Shown here: piece by piece, positions 45,601 to 63,865 of the stretch
Numbering within the stretch: position 1 is the first letter of the stretch
Layout of the letters: each line of letters opens with the position of its first letter
Source of the DNA: Linyphia triangularis
Taxonomy: Eukaryota > Arthropoda > Arachnida > Araneae > Linyphiidae
Assembly (NCBI GenBank): GCA_963978545.1
Contig: OZ021726.1
Span: forward strand, 29,670,459-29,734,458
Direction: 5' to 3'
DNA length: 64,000 nucleotides
Notes under the pieces: model-generated
Databases searched by the model: none
Seen by the model: only the letters and a program-made list of their open reading frames with translations
Told to the model about the DNA's origin: nothing
Program-made: the position numbers and the translations under genes

Positions 45601-46164
45601 AATAAATAAACTTTTAATTAAAATAAAAAAATAAAAAAAATATTTTTAGATTTATTTTTCAGTAAATTTTGGGGAAAATGAAACCAGTGTGCTCACCAAG
45701 ATAAATTGCACCTTCAATTTTTATATAGTGTTATGCCAGCTGTTAACTGATGTCCTTCAATGAATACTTCAAAGAAGTTGAACTATAAAATAGTGACGTT
45801 GGCGTAGTTTAACGTTGCGGTTACAGGCCAACAGCCATACTATTAAATGCACAGAATCCTGTGTTAAAATCACTTATATGGTCCTACGTATGTTGTTTTC
45901 CCATAAGTTTTTTTTTTATTGTGTTTTATTGAAAATTTAACCTACTATGAAGCAAATTTTGGAGTAGAATGTAAACTATTTATTGAAATGAAAATAGTAT
46001 GAATGAATAAATGGAGATGAATAAAATCCCCATCATTATATTTAAGAGAAAGGCTGTTCAAATATTATTAAAATTTTATTCTTTTAATTTTTAAAAGATT
46101 CAACGTTATTGAATAGTAATAAAACTAATTTATAAAGCCCTTTCAAGTGGCAGGAAAATATTGA

Positions 46165-46195
<31 letters not shown>

Positions 46196-49100
46196 TGCAA
46201 ATACTTTTCTTGAAATGAATTTCAATAATAATAATAAATAATAAATAAAAATTAAATAAATAAAAAAAAACGATAAACAAGCAAATCACAAAGCTAAAAG
46301 CTAGATATTTTGCTCAATTTTTAACCATCTCGAGTTAAGAAAAAAGTAGTAGAAAAACATAAAAATATATTTCAGAAGGAAATATTTTGCAATAAATTAT
46401 CATTAAATTAGATTATTGGTTTAAGAAATAAAATTGACTAGTGATTTTTATATCTTTGCTCATAACTATGGAAAATGGATAGGTGAATTTGTAAACGCTG
46501 AAACATTTCACTTAGTTCGGGAACGTCGTCATTTTGAGAATGCCACAATGCAACTGGTTAAACATAATAAACTACAGCACTTTATAGATAACGGCTAAAA
46601 AATGTAGTCATAGTGCATTCAGATCTGTCGTACTTATGTAACAATCTGTAGCTTTTTATATATTTATAAATAGTCTCGAAGATTCACTTTTTATAGGTCT
46701 ATGCACTTATGGATTCATTCATTTTGTTAAAAAAGGACTTAAACGTTTTCCGTGAAATTATTTTCTTTTTTGTATAAGTACTAAGACATCGAGAAAATTG
46801 AAAGCTGACTTCTGTGTCTTTTATTAAGGATGTCGTAGCCTTGTAAAGTTTCCATTTGATACAGATCTCTATTAAAAGCTGAAAAGTTTTTCCTTTCTTT
46901 TGTAAAATCTTGAATCTTTCAGAAATCCTTTTTCAAACATTTCACCTTTTTCAGAAATCAAACATTGGATGAAAACGACATGTTAGTGATAGCATATAAC
47001 TTTGATAAACATAATAAGATTGTTTGGTTAATTTTCTGTAAACTGAAGGAATAAATAAAATGTTACAACTCTAGGAACATATAAATTAAGTTGGCATTAC
47101 AGTGGTCATTCCTTAATATTCATTTAAATAAATAAATAAATAAATAGTCATGAGTATATTGATAATCCGTAAATTCATATTTAAATTGCAAAATTTTTTG
47201 ATGTTATGAATGAAAAGAGTTATGGCTCTTTATAACACATATTAATATTCTCATGAAATGGTTTGAATCTATAATTCTTGAATAAATATCGAGGGAAATA
47301 AATGACTCATTGATATATATTTTTAGTACTCTACTGATTTTTTTCTATCAATAGGAACCTTAAGCAATAAACGAATCAGGTGTTTTTTTTAATGGAATAC
47401 CGCTTTTACAACTAAAAAAGAATAAAGTGTTTTCAAAAATTAAACGTACATTGTGTTTAGAAATAAATAAAATAATAATTCTAAATCTAAGTGAAATATT
47501 TATAGTTGTTTAAAACTTCAATTGTCTGTTTGATAAATCAATAGAACTACAAAAACATTTGATTAATTTGTTTGTGTATGATTGCGATTAATTCTTTGTT
47601 TTCTGTATTTTTCGGAGAATGCTACTGATATTCAAAGCGATATCGTGAAAGTTTGAGAACAAATGCAGGATTAATTATGAAAAAACAAATAAAGTTTGAA
47701 AAATGTTGCTAAAAAGTAAAAACGACTTCGATAAAAAGTACAAAAGGAAAAACAATACATTGTGACTGTCACTGTTGCTATAAGGCAGTCTCTACACATG
47801 TTCACATCAAATCCATATACCAAGCATTTACTTTCGAAACAATTTAATGACTGTCAAGGATAAAAACATCTGCTATCAAAACCCTGTGACTTTTCATAGT
47901 CCTTTTATAAATAAAAAAAAAATCTGGCGAGTTAAATGACAAACTTGGCGAGAAAACTTTTCACCGAATATCCAAGTTCTTATCCGATATCTCTATTTGA
48001 AGAAAAGATTTTAAAAGAGTTACTATACATGGAAGCACACATTTTAAACAAATTTAAATCTTTTCCATACAAAACTTGTGGTTCAATTTTATGTAATCCT
48101 ATTAATCTTGTCGATACCTTCAAGATGAATACATGTCTGCAGCATTTTTAGCTCAGGCTAAAGGAATTGTAAAATGGCTTCAGGTAATCCTATCTGGTTA
48201 TGTGATGATTTCCGGTTGAAATTCTGTCTGGAAACTCGTCTTGACGAAAACTTGTATTTGACATATTGCAAATGTTTGAAGAGTTTGTTGTTTTGTATGG
48301 GAAAGTTGCCCCCTCCTCAACGGAGCATTTGTAAAAGCATCTTTCTACATTAACGTAGTGTGGAAGTTAAATATAACATTCTGTTTGTCTATTTTGATAT
48401 CATAAAAGCTAAATTAGTAAAACTTCTACAAAATTACTCTATAATTAAATTTTTTTTAACTAGAGAGTATTTATTAAAATATTTCTGAATAAGTTTATCG
48501 GGCATATTTGATTGGAGATGAGTAATTGTTTTCTTTTTCCTAAACTATACCGACTTCATAAAAATGTAGGGATGTTCCTATATTATTTGGTCAGTTATAT
48601 TTATTACTGATTTTTTTTTTTAAAATTAGATTCACTCTAGCTTAATGTAATTGAGTATAAATAACTTTAAAAAAGCTTAACTTTTCCATTTTGTTAAATC
48701 TTAACATAACAAGTGAATATGTATTAAAACGAAAGACATCGATCCTTGGATCAAGAAATGTTCAATTAGTGTAACTAATGTTTCAAAATCTATATACTTT
48801 TAGGCTTTCTATATACTTTAGACCCTATGCACAAAATAGTTATTATAGGGTCCTTCGGGAAGCACACTATAATAATTGCCCTCTTCGCGCAACTAAACAG
48901 AATTAGGCATTACAATAATATCCGCAAATTAAGAGTATTTTTGTACTTTTTGAAATTAATTTGAAAAAAATAGTATCACGTTTTCAAATATTTCGTATAA
49001 TTTAATTACAAAATGAGAATATTGGGATACTTAATTGAAAACTTATACTTTATACATAATGAAGTAGGCTTTACTTTATACATAACATTTAAACAGTTAA

Positions 49101-49394
49101 ATAGGTATCCAAAGTTTCATGCCTTTATGTACAAGAGGTGCCCTAAAAAAGTTGAGAAGCGTAATGTTACACATATGGGGTACACATAAATAATTTAAAT
49201 TGGCTTAGTGCTTAAATAAAGTATAATCTTACAGTAAAACTTCAAGTCATCAAATCAAAATAAATAAATTCGTTAACTTTTTGTACTCTTGTATATATAA
49301 AGATTTTTTCCATAGTTTTGTCATACTTAAAAAGTCTCCCAGGTATGCATACTTTAAATAGTGTATTTGTAAAAGAATAAACGAATTAAACTAG
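42651..49394. other. Intergenic A+T-rich sequence, no gene recognised
   Basis: No open frame with recognisable domains, RNA gene or bounded mobile element was seen. There are short T and A runs, for example about 20 T at 46167-46190. A 71-codon frame at 47936-48151 has no recognisable similarity and is probably chance. Confidence 0.6.
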
Positions 49395-49977
49395 AGGTGT
49401 GGAACATCGCACAACTCTCAATTGCAGTATAATACTGGACGTGGATTTGTGTCATTTGCCGTTATTATATTTTCATCATTCATTTAGACAAAATGGACAG
49501 TTTGGCGATATTTTTTTGCGATAATTCATGTTGAAGTCATTCGTTTTTCAACTTTTTATGTCATGCAAGTATATTTACAGGAATTTTGGAGTGGAGGTGT
49601 GGATGTTTAGAACACCATAAGAGAGGCATTGCCACAGAGATTTTGATCAAAATCGTTAGAGCCGTTTTTCAGCAATCTTTGAAGAACCTGATATTTTCAA
49701 TGGCACCTACCTTATGCTCATGCGCGAGTTTGACGAAAACCTTAATGGCAGATCCCATGGCTACTACCAAATTTGATATTGTAGGTCAATTTGTTCAGGA
49801 GTTATGATGACCACAAACACACAGATAGAAATTTTTTCTAGATCAATTTTTGAAATCAGAATGTTCCGAAACATGAAGAAACGCAAAAAAAAAAAAAAAA
49901 AAAAAAAAAAATCCTTTTTTTTTACCGAATGCTATACTTTCATTACCCTATGTACACACATGGGTAATTGAAAGTAA
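49395..49977 (+). repeat. Dispersed repeat family M, copy 2
   Basis: It opens GTGTGGAACATCGCACAAC and closes with CATGGGTAATTGAAAG. The interior carries GGAGGTGTGGATGTTTAG, ATTTTGATCAAAATCGTTAGAGCCGT and GGAGTTATGATGACCAC. The end motif CTTTCAATTACC is inverted relative to ACTCTCAATTGC at the start, hinting at short terminal inverted repeats. Confidence 0.8.
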
Positions 49978-50208
49978 AATTTGCATTAAATTGCTTATAG
50001 TTTTTTTAATTTTTTTTATTTTTTATAAAAGGATACATGTGAAGTCCATGTGTGAGTCTACATACCAAGGATTGGTATCGTCATTTTTATTTTTTGCTTT
50101 GTTTACATTATTTTTTAAAAAACGCAATTAATTAAGTTATTAAAGTTTCAAAATAATTAAAAAATAATAATAATAAATTAATTTGTTCCATTTGGTTCAA
50201 TCAATAAC

Positions 50209-50810
50209 TAGGAGTATGGAACATCTTACAACTTTCAATTACACTTTAATACTGGAATACTGGTCACTACATTGAAATTTGACGTGGATTAGTGTTATTA
50301 CCATTTTTATATTTTCACTTATTTGAGAAAATGGCCATTTTGACGATATTTTGGCGAATACTCTTACAAAGGCAAAAATACATCAACAAAATGGCGAATT
50401 TGGCGATATACTTATTATTATTATTATGGATCGTTCTGTGTTAAAGACATTCGTTTTTCCACTTTTTACACCTTTATAGCATTTTTAAGGGAATTTCGGA
50501 GGTGGAAAGCTTAGAGCACCTTAAGAGGCTGGATGTGGAAAGTGGGGATGTTTAGAACACCATAAAAATTTTGATCAAAATCGTTAGAGCCGTTTTTTAG
50601 CAATTACTGAAAAACACGATTTTTTCATGTTTTACGCATGCGCAATATTTACGAAAACCTAAATAACAAGTTCCGTGGCTTCCACTAACCAGTATCAAAT
50701 TTGAGCATCGTAAGTCAATTCGTTTGGGAGTTACACATTTTTTCTGGACCACTTTTTTAAAGTTTGGATGTTTCATTACCCTTTGTTAACATATGAGTAT
50801 TTAAAAGTTG
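50209..50810 (+). repeat. Dispersed repeat family M, copy 3
   Basis: A direct neighbour of copy 2 in the same orientation: GAGTATGGAACATCTTACAA at the left, TTTTGATCAAAATCGTTAGA inside and GAGTATTTAAAAGT at the right. An internal TTGGCGATATA segment is duplicated (50330-50420). Confidence 0.8.
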
Positions 50811-52639
50811 TAAATTCTTTACTAAATAAATAATTTCGTTATAAGCATAGTTAAGATAAGTACTGAACATCATAAGCATAATTAATATAAAAGTAATTTA
50901 TCATTAAAAGAATAATTAAATTAACGTTATAAGCGTGATTAATATTATTTATAAGTAATTTAACATAATTAACGCATAATAAGTAAAATTGCTAATTAAA
51001 TTTAAGTTATAACAATAATTGGTATAATGTATAAGTAAATTACACGTTATAAGCATTTTTAATATAATTTAGTGAGTAATTTCTTTCCTCTTATTCATTA
51101 GTAACAAGGTTACTTCTTCTAAACACAGTGTTGTTAACAAAATAAGAAAACGGGGAGTAATTTTCTAAATTAAAGCACAATCTCTAAGTAATTATTTTCC
51201 AAACCATGATAAAAGCTTCTTATGCCTCTTCTATCGAATGATTTAGTAAATCTTTTTGATAAATTCTGTTTGACGACAAGATTGTCAGGTCGAATTCTCG
51301 TTAAATAAAATAGACAAGGAATGCTCGGCAATGACTAAATCTTAATTGACAACAAGAAGAATTACTATGGAAGACGAAGATTTATTTCGCAATAATAAGG
51401 TTTCTATGTCAGAGGTGTAGTTTAGACATCAAGGTAATAATAGAGTCCACTGAATATATAAAATGGTTGATTTGGGAATTAACTTCGTTACAGACGGATC
51501 TAAGATATTATAAAAAGGAAAGTTAACATTCCTTTAAATGAAAACGAATATATTTTTTATGTGAGACTTACGGAACCTCAAGTTTATGCTTACATTTGAT
51601 AGCACTTAAGATGTTTAGAATTAAAATCTACCCTTTAGAACATTCAAGATCCCGCAGAAATCAATGGATCGTCATAAAAAAATTCGAATACCTACTGCTG
51701 AGACTATGAAAAAATATCTATAAACCTAATTTTATTTTATAAAATAAAAAAAAGTTATCCAACAGTTAAAATTTTCTCCAATGACCCCAAAACATCAATT
51801 TTAAGGCAGATAATCAAAAATTCTTTAGATTGATTTCATTTTGGTCAAAACTTTATTTGAAACCTTTCAAAAGCCCAGCTTGTAAGGTTAACTTCCATTT
51901 TAACACCAAAGTGACACATATTCATCTAATGGCTAAAATTTTATCAAATGTTTATTTTTATATTCACGCTTTCCTTCCTGTAAATCGATCGGGACCTGGT
52001 GTATTGCTATTGCATTTCAATTTTGATCCACTTCCTAGAGTCCTATCAACTTGAAACTTTTCATACAAACATAACCTCGATGACAATACCATATTCCATT
52101 ACATCAATTTTAATCAATAATCAGTAATGTTGATAATTATTATCTTTAGCTCTGTTAGTCGTGTTTGAGTGCCATACTTCAATTTTCGAAGAGCGACTAC
52201 AACAATTTTAATGATGTCATTTCTTCTTATAATAAATACACAATAAAAATAACCAATGTGTTCTTTTAGTCAAAGGATAAATAATATAACACATAAAAAC
52301 AAAGTTTTTAATATAAATCCTTTATATGCATGGCCAATTTTTATATTCATTAACACAGCGCCGAATCTGTAAACAGCATGTGCTTGGTGTTTGCTTCTAA
52401 TTTTAAATATCAAAAAAATTTCTATCAGCAAAATGTGCGGCAAACAACGTTTCAAAATTTATTTATTAAAATGTAACGAGCATTTATGCACTCACATCCA
52501 AATATCTTCGTTTTATTCTGATTAAAACAATTTTATTACTTATTTATTAAAAAAATTTGGCAACAGGACAAAGTTTCTTCAATGGTCACTTAAATGCTAT
52601 TTTTGCGTGATTTGATGACGGCAAGTGGGTTTACTACTA

Positions 52640-52770
52640 TTCCATAAAAGTATCATTTCAATGACAGTTATAACTATGAAATTTAATAGAATGCATTTTC
52701 ATCGACATTAAATCTATCTGTCAAGTTTCAGCCCGACTGGATGACGGCAAGGGGCTTAATTACGCCTCCG
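52640..52770 (-). repeat. Single inverted copy of the 60-kb repeat unit
   Basis: On the minus strand it reads CCGTCATCCAGTCGGGCTGAAACTTGACAGATAGA..., closely matching the tandem units at 60077-60440 (GTCATCCAATCGA..GAAACTT..CAGATAGA). Confidence 0.7.
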
Positions 52771-53450
52771 CAGATTTGCCCACCATCGACTACACAGTCA
52801 ACTATCCAACACATACACAAACAAAATCGAAGTTAATAGAAAGGATTTAAAAATATGTTAATGGCTTCGGAGACCGTTTCTCGTTTAAGTTTCTATTTTA
52901 TACTTCCCCGTCATGTTTAGGAAACGATTTATATTTTATCAATAGATGAGTTAAATAACACAAAGCTCACAAGGGAAAAGACATCATACAAATTATAAAT
53001 AAATAGCTAATACACAAGCTCATTACGAATAAAAGATAGCAAAAACTTTGTAATTACTAAATAAAAGTACTAATGACTCAACAATTTTCAGATTTAAAGA
53101 AGAAAATTAAACATAAATAAAACATTTAAAAAAAAAAAAATTCGTTTTAAATAAAGGCACTAAAAAGGTAATTTAAAAAAAAAGAAAAAAAAAGTAACAA
53201 ATCGAGGGCTTACATGTGAAACACGCTAACTACAAAACCTTATTCTATAAAAACAAAGAGAAAAAACATTAAAATTTCAAGATTTGCAAAAAAATAAATT
53301 GTATTAAATAAATTTTTATTTTCAGTAAACATGGAACTTTTGTGTGTGGAGAAGGGGGAGGGGGGGTTAGTTGTTTTCAGATTATCTGGCGCCGTCAGCA
53401 ACACGAGGGATATAGTGCGTCGAAACATTCGTCATTAGACAAGCCAACAT

Positions 53451-53540
53451 ACATTTACAAACACACATGCCTTACACGGGACTCGAACCTGCAACCTCGC
53501 GGTCTAGAAGCTAGCACGCTAACACAATCGATCGGCAAAG
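53451..53540 (-). repeat. tRNA-like repeat
   Basis: The minus strand carries GTGTTAGCGTGCTAGC (A-box-like) and GCAGGTTCGAGTCCCG (B box and T arm) at near-tRNA spacing. The organisation matches the tRNA-like pair at 25433-25880. A decayed tRNA or tRNA-derived SINE is likely; a cloverleaf with a full acceptor stem was not evident. Confidence 0.5.
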
Positions 53541-58237
<4,697 letters not shown>

Positions 58238-58261
58238 AACTTTTTTCTGGAAAAAAAAATT

Positions 58262-58855
58262 TGGAATATTTAGATTTCAAAAAAGCGCTCTAGAAAAAAT
58301 GTCTGTCAGTGCGTACGTGGTCAGCATAACTCCCGAACAAATTGACCTACAATGTTCAAATTTGGTGTGTGGTTTGGTGGTGGCTATGGGACCTACCATT
58401 AAGGTTATCGCCCAAAATTGCTTATGCGCATAAGGTTGAAATAATGAAAAAATCATGTTTTTCAGCAATTGCTAAAAACGGCTCTAACGATTTTTTTAAA
58501 ATTTATGTGCTAATGCCTCTTAAGGTGTTCTAATCGTTCCCACCTTCGAAATTCCAGTAGAAATGGGGTAAAAGTGTAAAAAGTTTAAAAAACGAGTCTT
58601 TAACACAGAGCTCTCTGCCTTTGAGTATCACCCATCAACGATTGATTTTTTTCTGTTTTACGCACATGAAAGGACAATATAATGTCTTTCGATAACATCT
58701 CTAATTTCTTTTTCTAGCCCATGTAAAAATTATTGCCAAAAATATCGTCGAACTGGACATTTTTATTTAAATGAGTAAAATATGAAAACGGTAAATAACA
58801 CCATAAATTTTAATGCTATGACCAATATTATAGTACAACTGAAAGTTGTGCGAAG
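58262..58855 (-). repeat. Dispersed repeat family M, copy 4 (inverted)
   Basis: It reads as the reverse complement of copies 1-3: GTGGTCAGCATAACTCC at the left, GCTCTAACGATTTTTTTAAAATTT in the middle and ACAACTGAAAGTTGTGCG at the right. The (TA)n tract lies at its distal end. Confidence 0.8.
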
Positions 58856-59710
58856 TTCGAACGTTTTTCGTTTCCGAATGTCATAAAAGCAATCTAATAA
58901 TGTTCTCAGATATTTTTTTAAGGTATAAAGGGCTCGTAATTCTAATAATTAATAGAAAGTATTTCATAATGATATAAAACAATTTAATTTTGGTTTAGTG
59001 ACTAGTTGATTTGATTAGTTTGACTTACGCTTTCATTGGGATCCATCATATCCCGAATCCAAGCATGTATAACTTAATGGAAATTACGTGTTAAAGTTAA
59101 CGATACAGGATAACAAAAACCTTTTTGAAAATAAAAATTTTCACAAAATGCTGAATTTGATGAAAAAATCTTTATAAGTAGAATAAAAATCTTGCAAGTA
59201 GCTCGTCTACCTTTTTTTTATTTTTTGTGATATCTGGCTGTAAAATCATCTACATTTTACAATTGACAGTTTCCCCTAACATTTTTGGCAATTTTCGACA
59301 CTTAAACGCTGTTACTGATTATAAATGTGCTGCACTAGATACGAAAATTATTCTTTGTATTGAAAAAAAAGAAATATATGCCCTTAATTACATAACTTAC
59401 TGAGGCTAGCTTGCCCTGACGTTTATTTAGCTACTTAGCCAAGCGAAAGTTTCGTCGTTGTTAAAAAAATACAGCTAAACTATCACATGATATTTTAAAC
59501 AGAATTTGGATGAATGGTGAAACGAATTATTATAAATGAAATTCATGAAAATTATGAAGTAAACAATGGTGATTGTTATTATATGGAAGAAGAAATTTTG
59601 CCTATCCTACACAGGTAGGCACAACAATATTGTCCAATGTAGAAAACTTGGGGTATTGGAAGATTTTGGCCAATTCCGGCCGAAGTTCAAACACCGTTTC
59701 AAAATACAGG

Positions 59711-59744
<34 letters not shown>

Positions 59745-60076
59745 TTTTCACTCCATCCTTTCTAATAAAATATTTCAATTTTGAAACTATGCATAAACAT
59801 TTAAAAACTTCCAGCATATTTATCCAGCATTTGGCGAGATCAGTCTATATCGATGTCCAACGACCGATTTATAACGTTGCATATCGGACTAGCCAATGTC
59901 ACCCGATATCGGCAAAAGTAGTTGTGCTACTAGGAGGTTAGTTTGAAATTTTCTCAATTTTTATAGTTTAAGATGTAAAGCACTCCATTAAATTATTTCA
60001 TATTTGAATCACATTTAATTCCAGTTTTATCAATTCCTTTTCCTTAATTTTGTGTGTTTGTGTTTGGCGAGCAAAT

Positions 60077-60440
60077 CTTCGGAGGGCTAATTAAGTCACT
60101 TGCTGTCATCCAATCGATCTGAAACTTAGCAGATAGACTTTGTCAATGACGATGCTTTCTATCAAGTTTTGGGAACTGTCACTAAGAGGCCTATTTCACA
60201 CACCCTTCTATTGGCGTTTTGCTGGACTAATTAACTGACTTGGCGTCATCCAATCGAGGTGAAATTTGACACTTAGATTCGTTGTCGATGACAATGCATA
60301 CTATCAAGTTTTGGGGGGATGTTATAAAAAGGACAACTTTTCTCACGTTCGGAGGACTAATAAACTTGCATTCCTTCATCAGTTTGAAACTTGGCAGATA
60401 GACTCGTTGACTCGATAATACATTTTAAAAAGTTTTTGGG
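60077..60440. repeat. Three diverged tandem units of about 130 bp
   Basis: Each unit contains GGA(G/C)..CTAATTAA, GTCATCCAATCGA or similar, GAAACTT.GCAGATAGACT, TC.ATGACAATGC and CTATCAAGTTTTGGG. The third copy is partly eroded. The single copy at 52640-52770 shows the unit is dispersed in the genome. Confidence 0.8.
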
Positions 60441-61105
60441 GCAAAAAAAAAGTTAGTCCATTGCACGGAATCGATGCTTTCTTCGTAGTGGTCACACAGT
60501 GTGAAATGTCTGTCTGAACTCAAAAATCACTTAATTATTGCACATAAAAGTTAACTATGCATATTAAGGTTTTATAATAAGAACTTTGTTTTTATTGCTT
60601 AATTTGTTTATTACTTTGAAAGAATAAAAAGCATCTTACACATAAAATCTCTAAAAAAAGAACATTTCTGCATAACTTACTAACTCGTTATTATTTTCCG
60701 CTAATGCCTCCACCTTGTGATATGTCTTCCCTGGGCTCATTACATGTACGCATTCTACAAACTAAAAATACAGCTCAACGTGCATTATATATAAAATTTA
60801 ATTCCAGCTGTAAGAGGAATTCCCAAATACAAATTTAACCAAAGGAAAGTACTAACAATTTTCTATTGGTAATTCATAAAAAAAAAAAAAGTCCACTAAC
60901 AACAAGATGTAGTTATAAAAAAAAAATTTACAGCACAGGCATACGTTTATATGGAATTCAAGTTGAATATCTTGGTAAGATTAATAATTGTACCAAAGTT
61001 TAACAGGTAGCTTGGCCTTATATAGTTCAGGCGTAGCAAGTGCAGATGCGGTCATATAGTGACTGTCAAAATATTATATATATTTTTAAATAATAAATAA
61101 TGTGA

Positions 61106-61402
61106 AAAGCCAACTTTTCTGAGTTGTATGAAATTTATTGCATAATATCCAGGAACAATTTGAGCCTTTATGCTTGTTCCATTGATTTCAAAAGAGAGAA
61201 ATTAGATGAACACTGCATTTGTGAAGAGCCTATTGAATAAAAGAAGCCCTTTCCAGAGATTTTAGATTACATCATACAAAAGACAAATAACACAAATCAG
61301 CATGTATCGAAGAATAATAGGAAGACCCCCTGGTTATTTAAAGATGTCGGTATTAGAGTATGGGAAGAGATGGTTTTACTTCACGAAAAAGCTTATATAT
61401 GA
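61106..61402 (+). pseudogene. Weak coding-like remnant, unrecognised
   Basis: One frame stays open except for one TAA at 61238-61240 and has unusually protein-like composition for this AT-rich region: ACSIDFKREKLDEHCICEEP before the stop and KTPWLFKDVGIRVWEEM after it. No family was recognised and no splice or start context supports a working gene. It may be an old transposon or gene fragment, or chance. Confidence 0.2.
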
Positions 61403-63474
61403 GATACGTATATGATTAAAAGTTAAATTCATTCTTTAAAGGTTAAAGGAAGGAGCATTTTTTATTTGGTAGAGAATCTTGTGGAGTTGGTTTTCTTTCA
61501 AACGATTTGATTCTATTGATTGAATCGAATTTTGAAAGGTCGATTTTGAAAGATTTTTCAATATTAATTTCGACTGCTCTGAAATGTTTAATAAATAAAT
61601 ACTATTTCTAGAATTAGTTAAAAAAATAAATAACTAAGTTCTTTATATTTTAATATCGCTCTTGTACTCTCTTTATACTCATATATTATTCTGACTCATT
61701 TCACTTTTAAAGTTTTTTAAAAAAAAGACATTTGAAGGCTCCAGGAAATATCCAGGAATAAGTAATATATTTTAATCACTATCTTTAATTTTTCAATAAC
61801 AAAATTGCCTTCTTAGTGTTTTCAGGGATAATATCCGACTTTCGAAAGAGCAGTCCAATAAAAAATTACCGAAGCACAAAATATCTTAAAAATTAAAGAA
61901 GGAAAAGTTTTTTCAAAGGATAAGTGAATCTGTTATTTAAGAAGCTCCTTAAGTCACTTGCAAGCAACTTTAACAAATAAAGGAAACTGATCCTACCGAT
62001 TTTTTACCGAATAGTGTTTCTTAACTAAATGCATATTTCAAAAACCCTTTAGGCCATGTAAAGTTAACCAGTTTCAAGCGATTCTTTTTTAAACTTTATG
62101 CCAAAACCAAAAAAAGTACATAATTACTAAAAATTAAATTTCGATAAAATATACTTATAGTGTTTTTCAAATAACCAAATCGTGTATAATTTTACATGAA
62201 CCATTTGCTAAATCGAAAAACTTCTTAGAACGAAAAAAAAAAAAAAATAAATAAATAAATTATTACTTTGCATTGGGTAGAAGAAAATGCTCATTACAAA
62301 ATATTGATTTTTTTTCCCTTCTTCTTCTTTTCTAAATTATGAACATAATTATATGCATGGTGCATGATGTGAGTAAATCATACCTTAATATTTTAAGGAG
62401 AACATCAGTAAGTGGTTTAGATACGTTTGTAAAAGTTTCAAGTTGAAATTTTAATTTCTTAGAAAATGAACTTTGTTTTCATATTTATTCGTGCATCGTT
62501 TATTCTTTGCACCTTTCATTCCTTAATTGATTGAATGAATTAAATGTACAATAAAAATCATCCAAAGTAACATTTCAATTGATAATACGAGTTAATTTAA
62601 ACATTGAAAATGAAAAACATCGTCATCATAAACTTTTACTCTAAATATATAATTCCTAAGAATAAAGGAGTTAATTTATGAAAAATTATTATTTAGTTGA
62701 GTTTAGATAATTAACTTTAATTTATTTTTCTAAAACTGAGGACCTCTTAAAAATTGTATTTTAAATAAAACATTAATAATACCTGGTATACAGTAGAAAT
62801 GGGTTTCTTTTATTTTTAATTTTAGATTTATAATTTCTTCAACTCTTGCTTGATGCGTATTGAAAAACTAACATAAGTAGAAAAATTTCTTTGCATAATC
62901 ATATCTAATTAATTGCTATTTAATTACCTTATTAAGGTCTTATCTTACCAGTCTTAACTTAATTTGCTGCTGCTTTAAAGTTTTTATTGCAAATGATACA
63001 CACTGATGAGTTGCAAGGAACTAACTAAAATTGTATAACTACTTTATTTTTTTAATAAAATTTTATTTTGAAAGTATCTAAAAAAAAACGCATTTTTTAC
63101 AAAAACAAGCAACGTATAAAATTAAATAAAATTAATTTTTTTCACAGATATGTACGATTCTAGTGAGTTACTTATCCTTTATTATAAAAATTTAAAATGC
63201 TTTAAAATATTTCAAAATTAATTGATTCAAACTAAGGAAACAAATAGACTAATTGTAATGAAAAAAGGCTCTCTACTAATAAAAGCTGATTTCTCTCAAA
63301 TCAATTTTAAAGTTTGAGGAATTCATCTTTCAATAATGTATATCTTCACAAAATTGAATGTAGATTAAAAATTATTTTGAATATCGTAAAGAATATAGTA
63401 TTATTTTAAAGCTAATAAAACTCTCTCTCTCCTGCAAGGAATAGACACTTCCTTATACAACATTATGCATATTA

Positions 63475-63865
63475 TTTTTCCAAATTGTAATTCTTTGAGT
63501 AGTATGATGCTAAATAATAAAATAATAATAATTATCAAAATTTTATTAACTGATTTTGACTAATCGTTACTACGTTTTTAATTAGTATAATGTAATTAAA
63601 TTGAATGCACTATGTCACATAGAATTTCAATGCATTATTCTTAAAAAGTTAAATTTGGAAAGAAAGAGAAAAGCAGATAATTTTTCCAAATTATAATTCT
63701 TTGAGTAGTATGATGCCAAATAATAATATTTATAAAAATTTTATTAAATTATTTTATCTAATCGTTACTACGTTTTTAATTAGTATAATGTAATTAAACT
63801 GAATGCACTATGTCACATAGAATTTCAATGCATTATTCTAAAACAGTTAAATTTGGAAAGAGATA
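63475..63865. repeat. Tandem duplication, 206-bp period
   Basis: Two direct copies start at 63475 and 63681. Each contains TTCTTTGAGTAGTATGATG, AATCGTTACTACGTTTTTAA and CACTATGTCACATAGAATTT, with only a few differences and one indel-rich AT segment. Confidence 0.92.

Noticed and set aside
47936..48151. 71-residue plus-strand frame MTNLARKLF...
   Set aside because: No recognisable domain, promoter or splice context; its length is expected by chance in 20 kb of AT-rich DNA.
49586..49807. 73-residue plus-strand frame with MEWRCGCLEHHKRG
   Set aside because: It falls inside dispersed repeat M and is not open in the other copies.
59573..59941. 122-residue plus-strand frame
   Set aside because: It is held open by a long poly-A (poly-Lys) tract and shows no recognisable domain.
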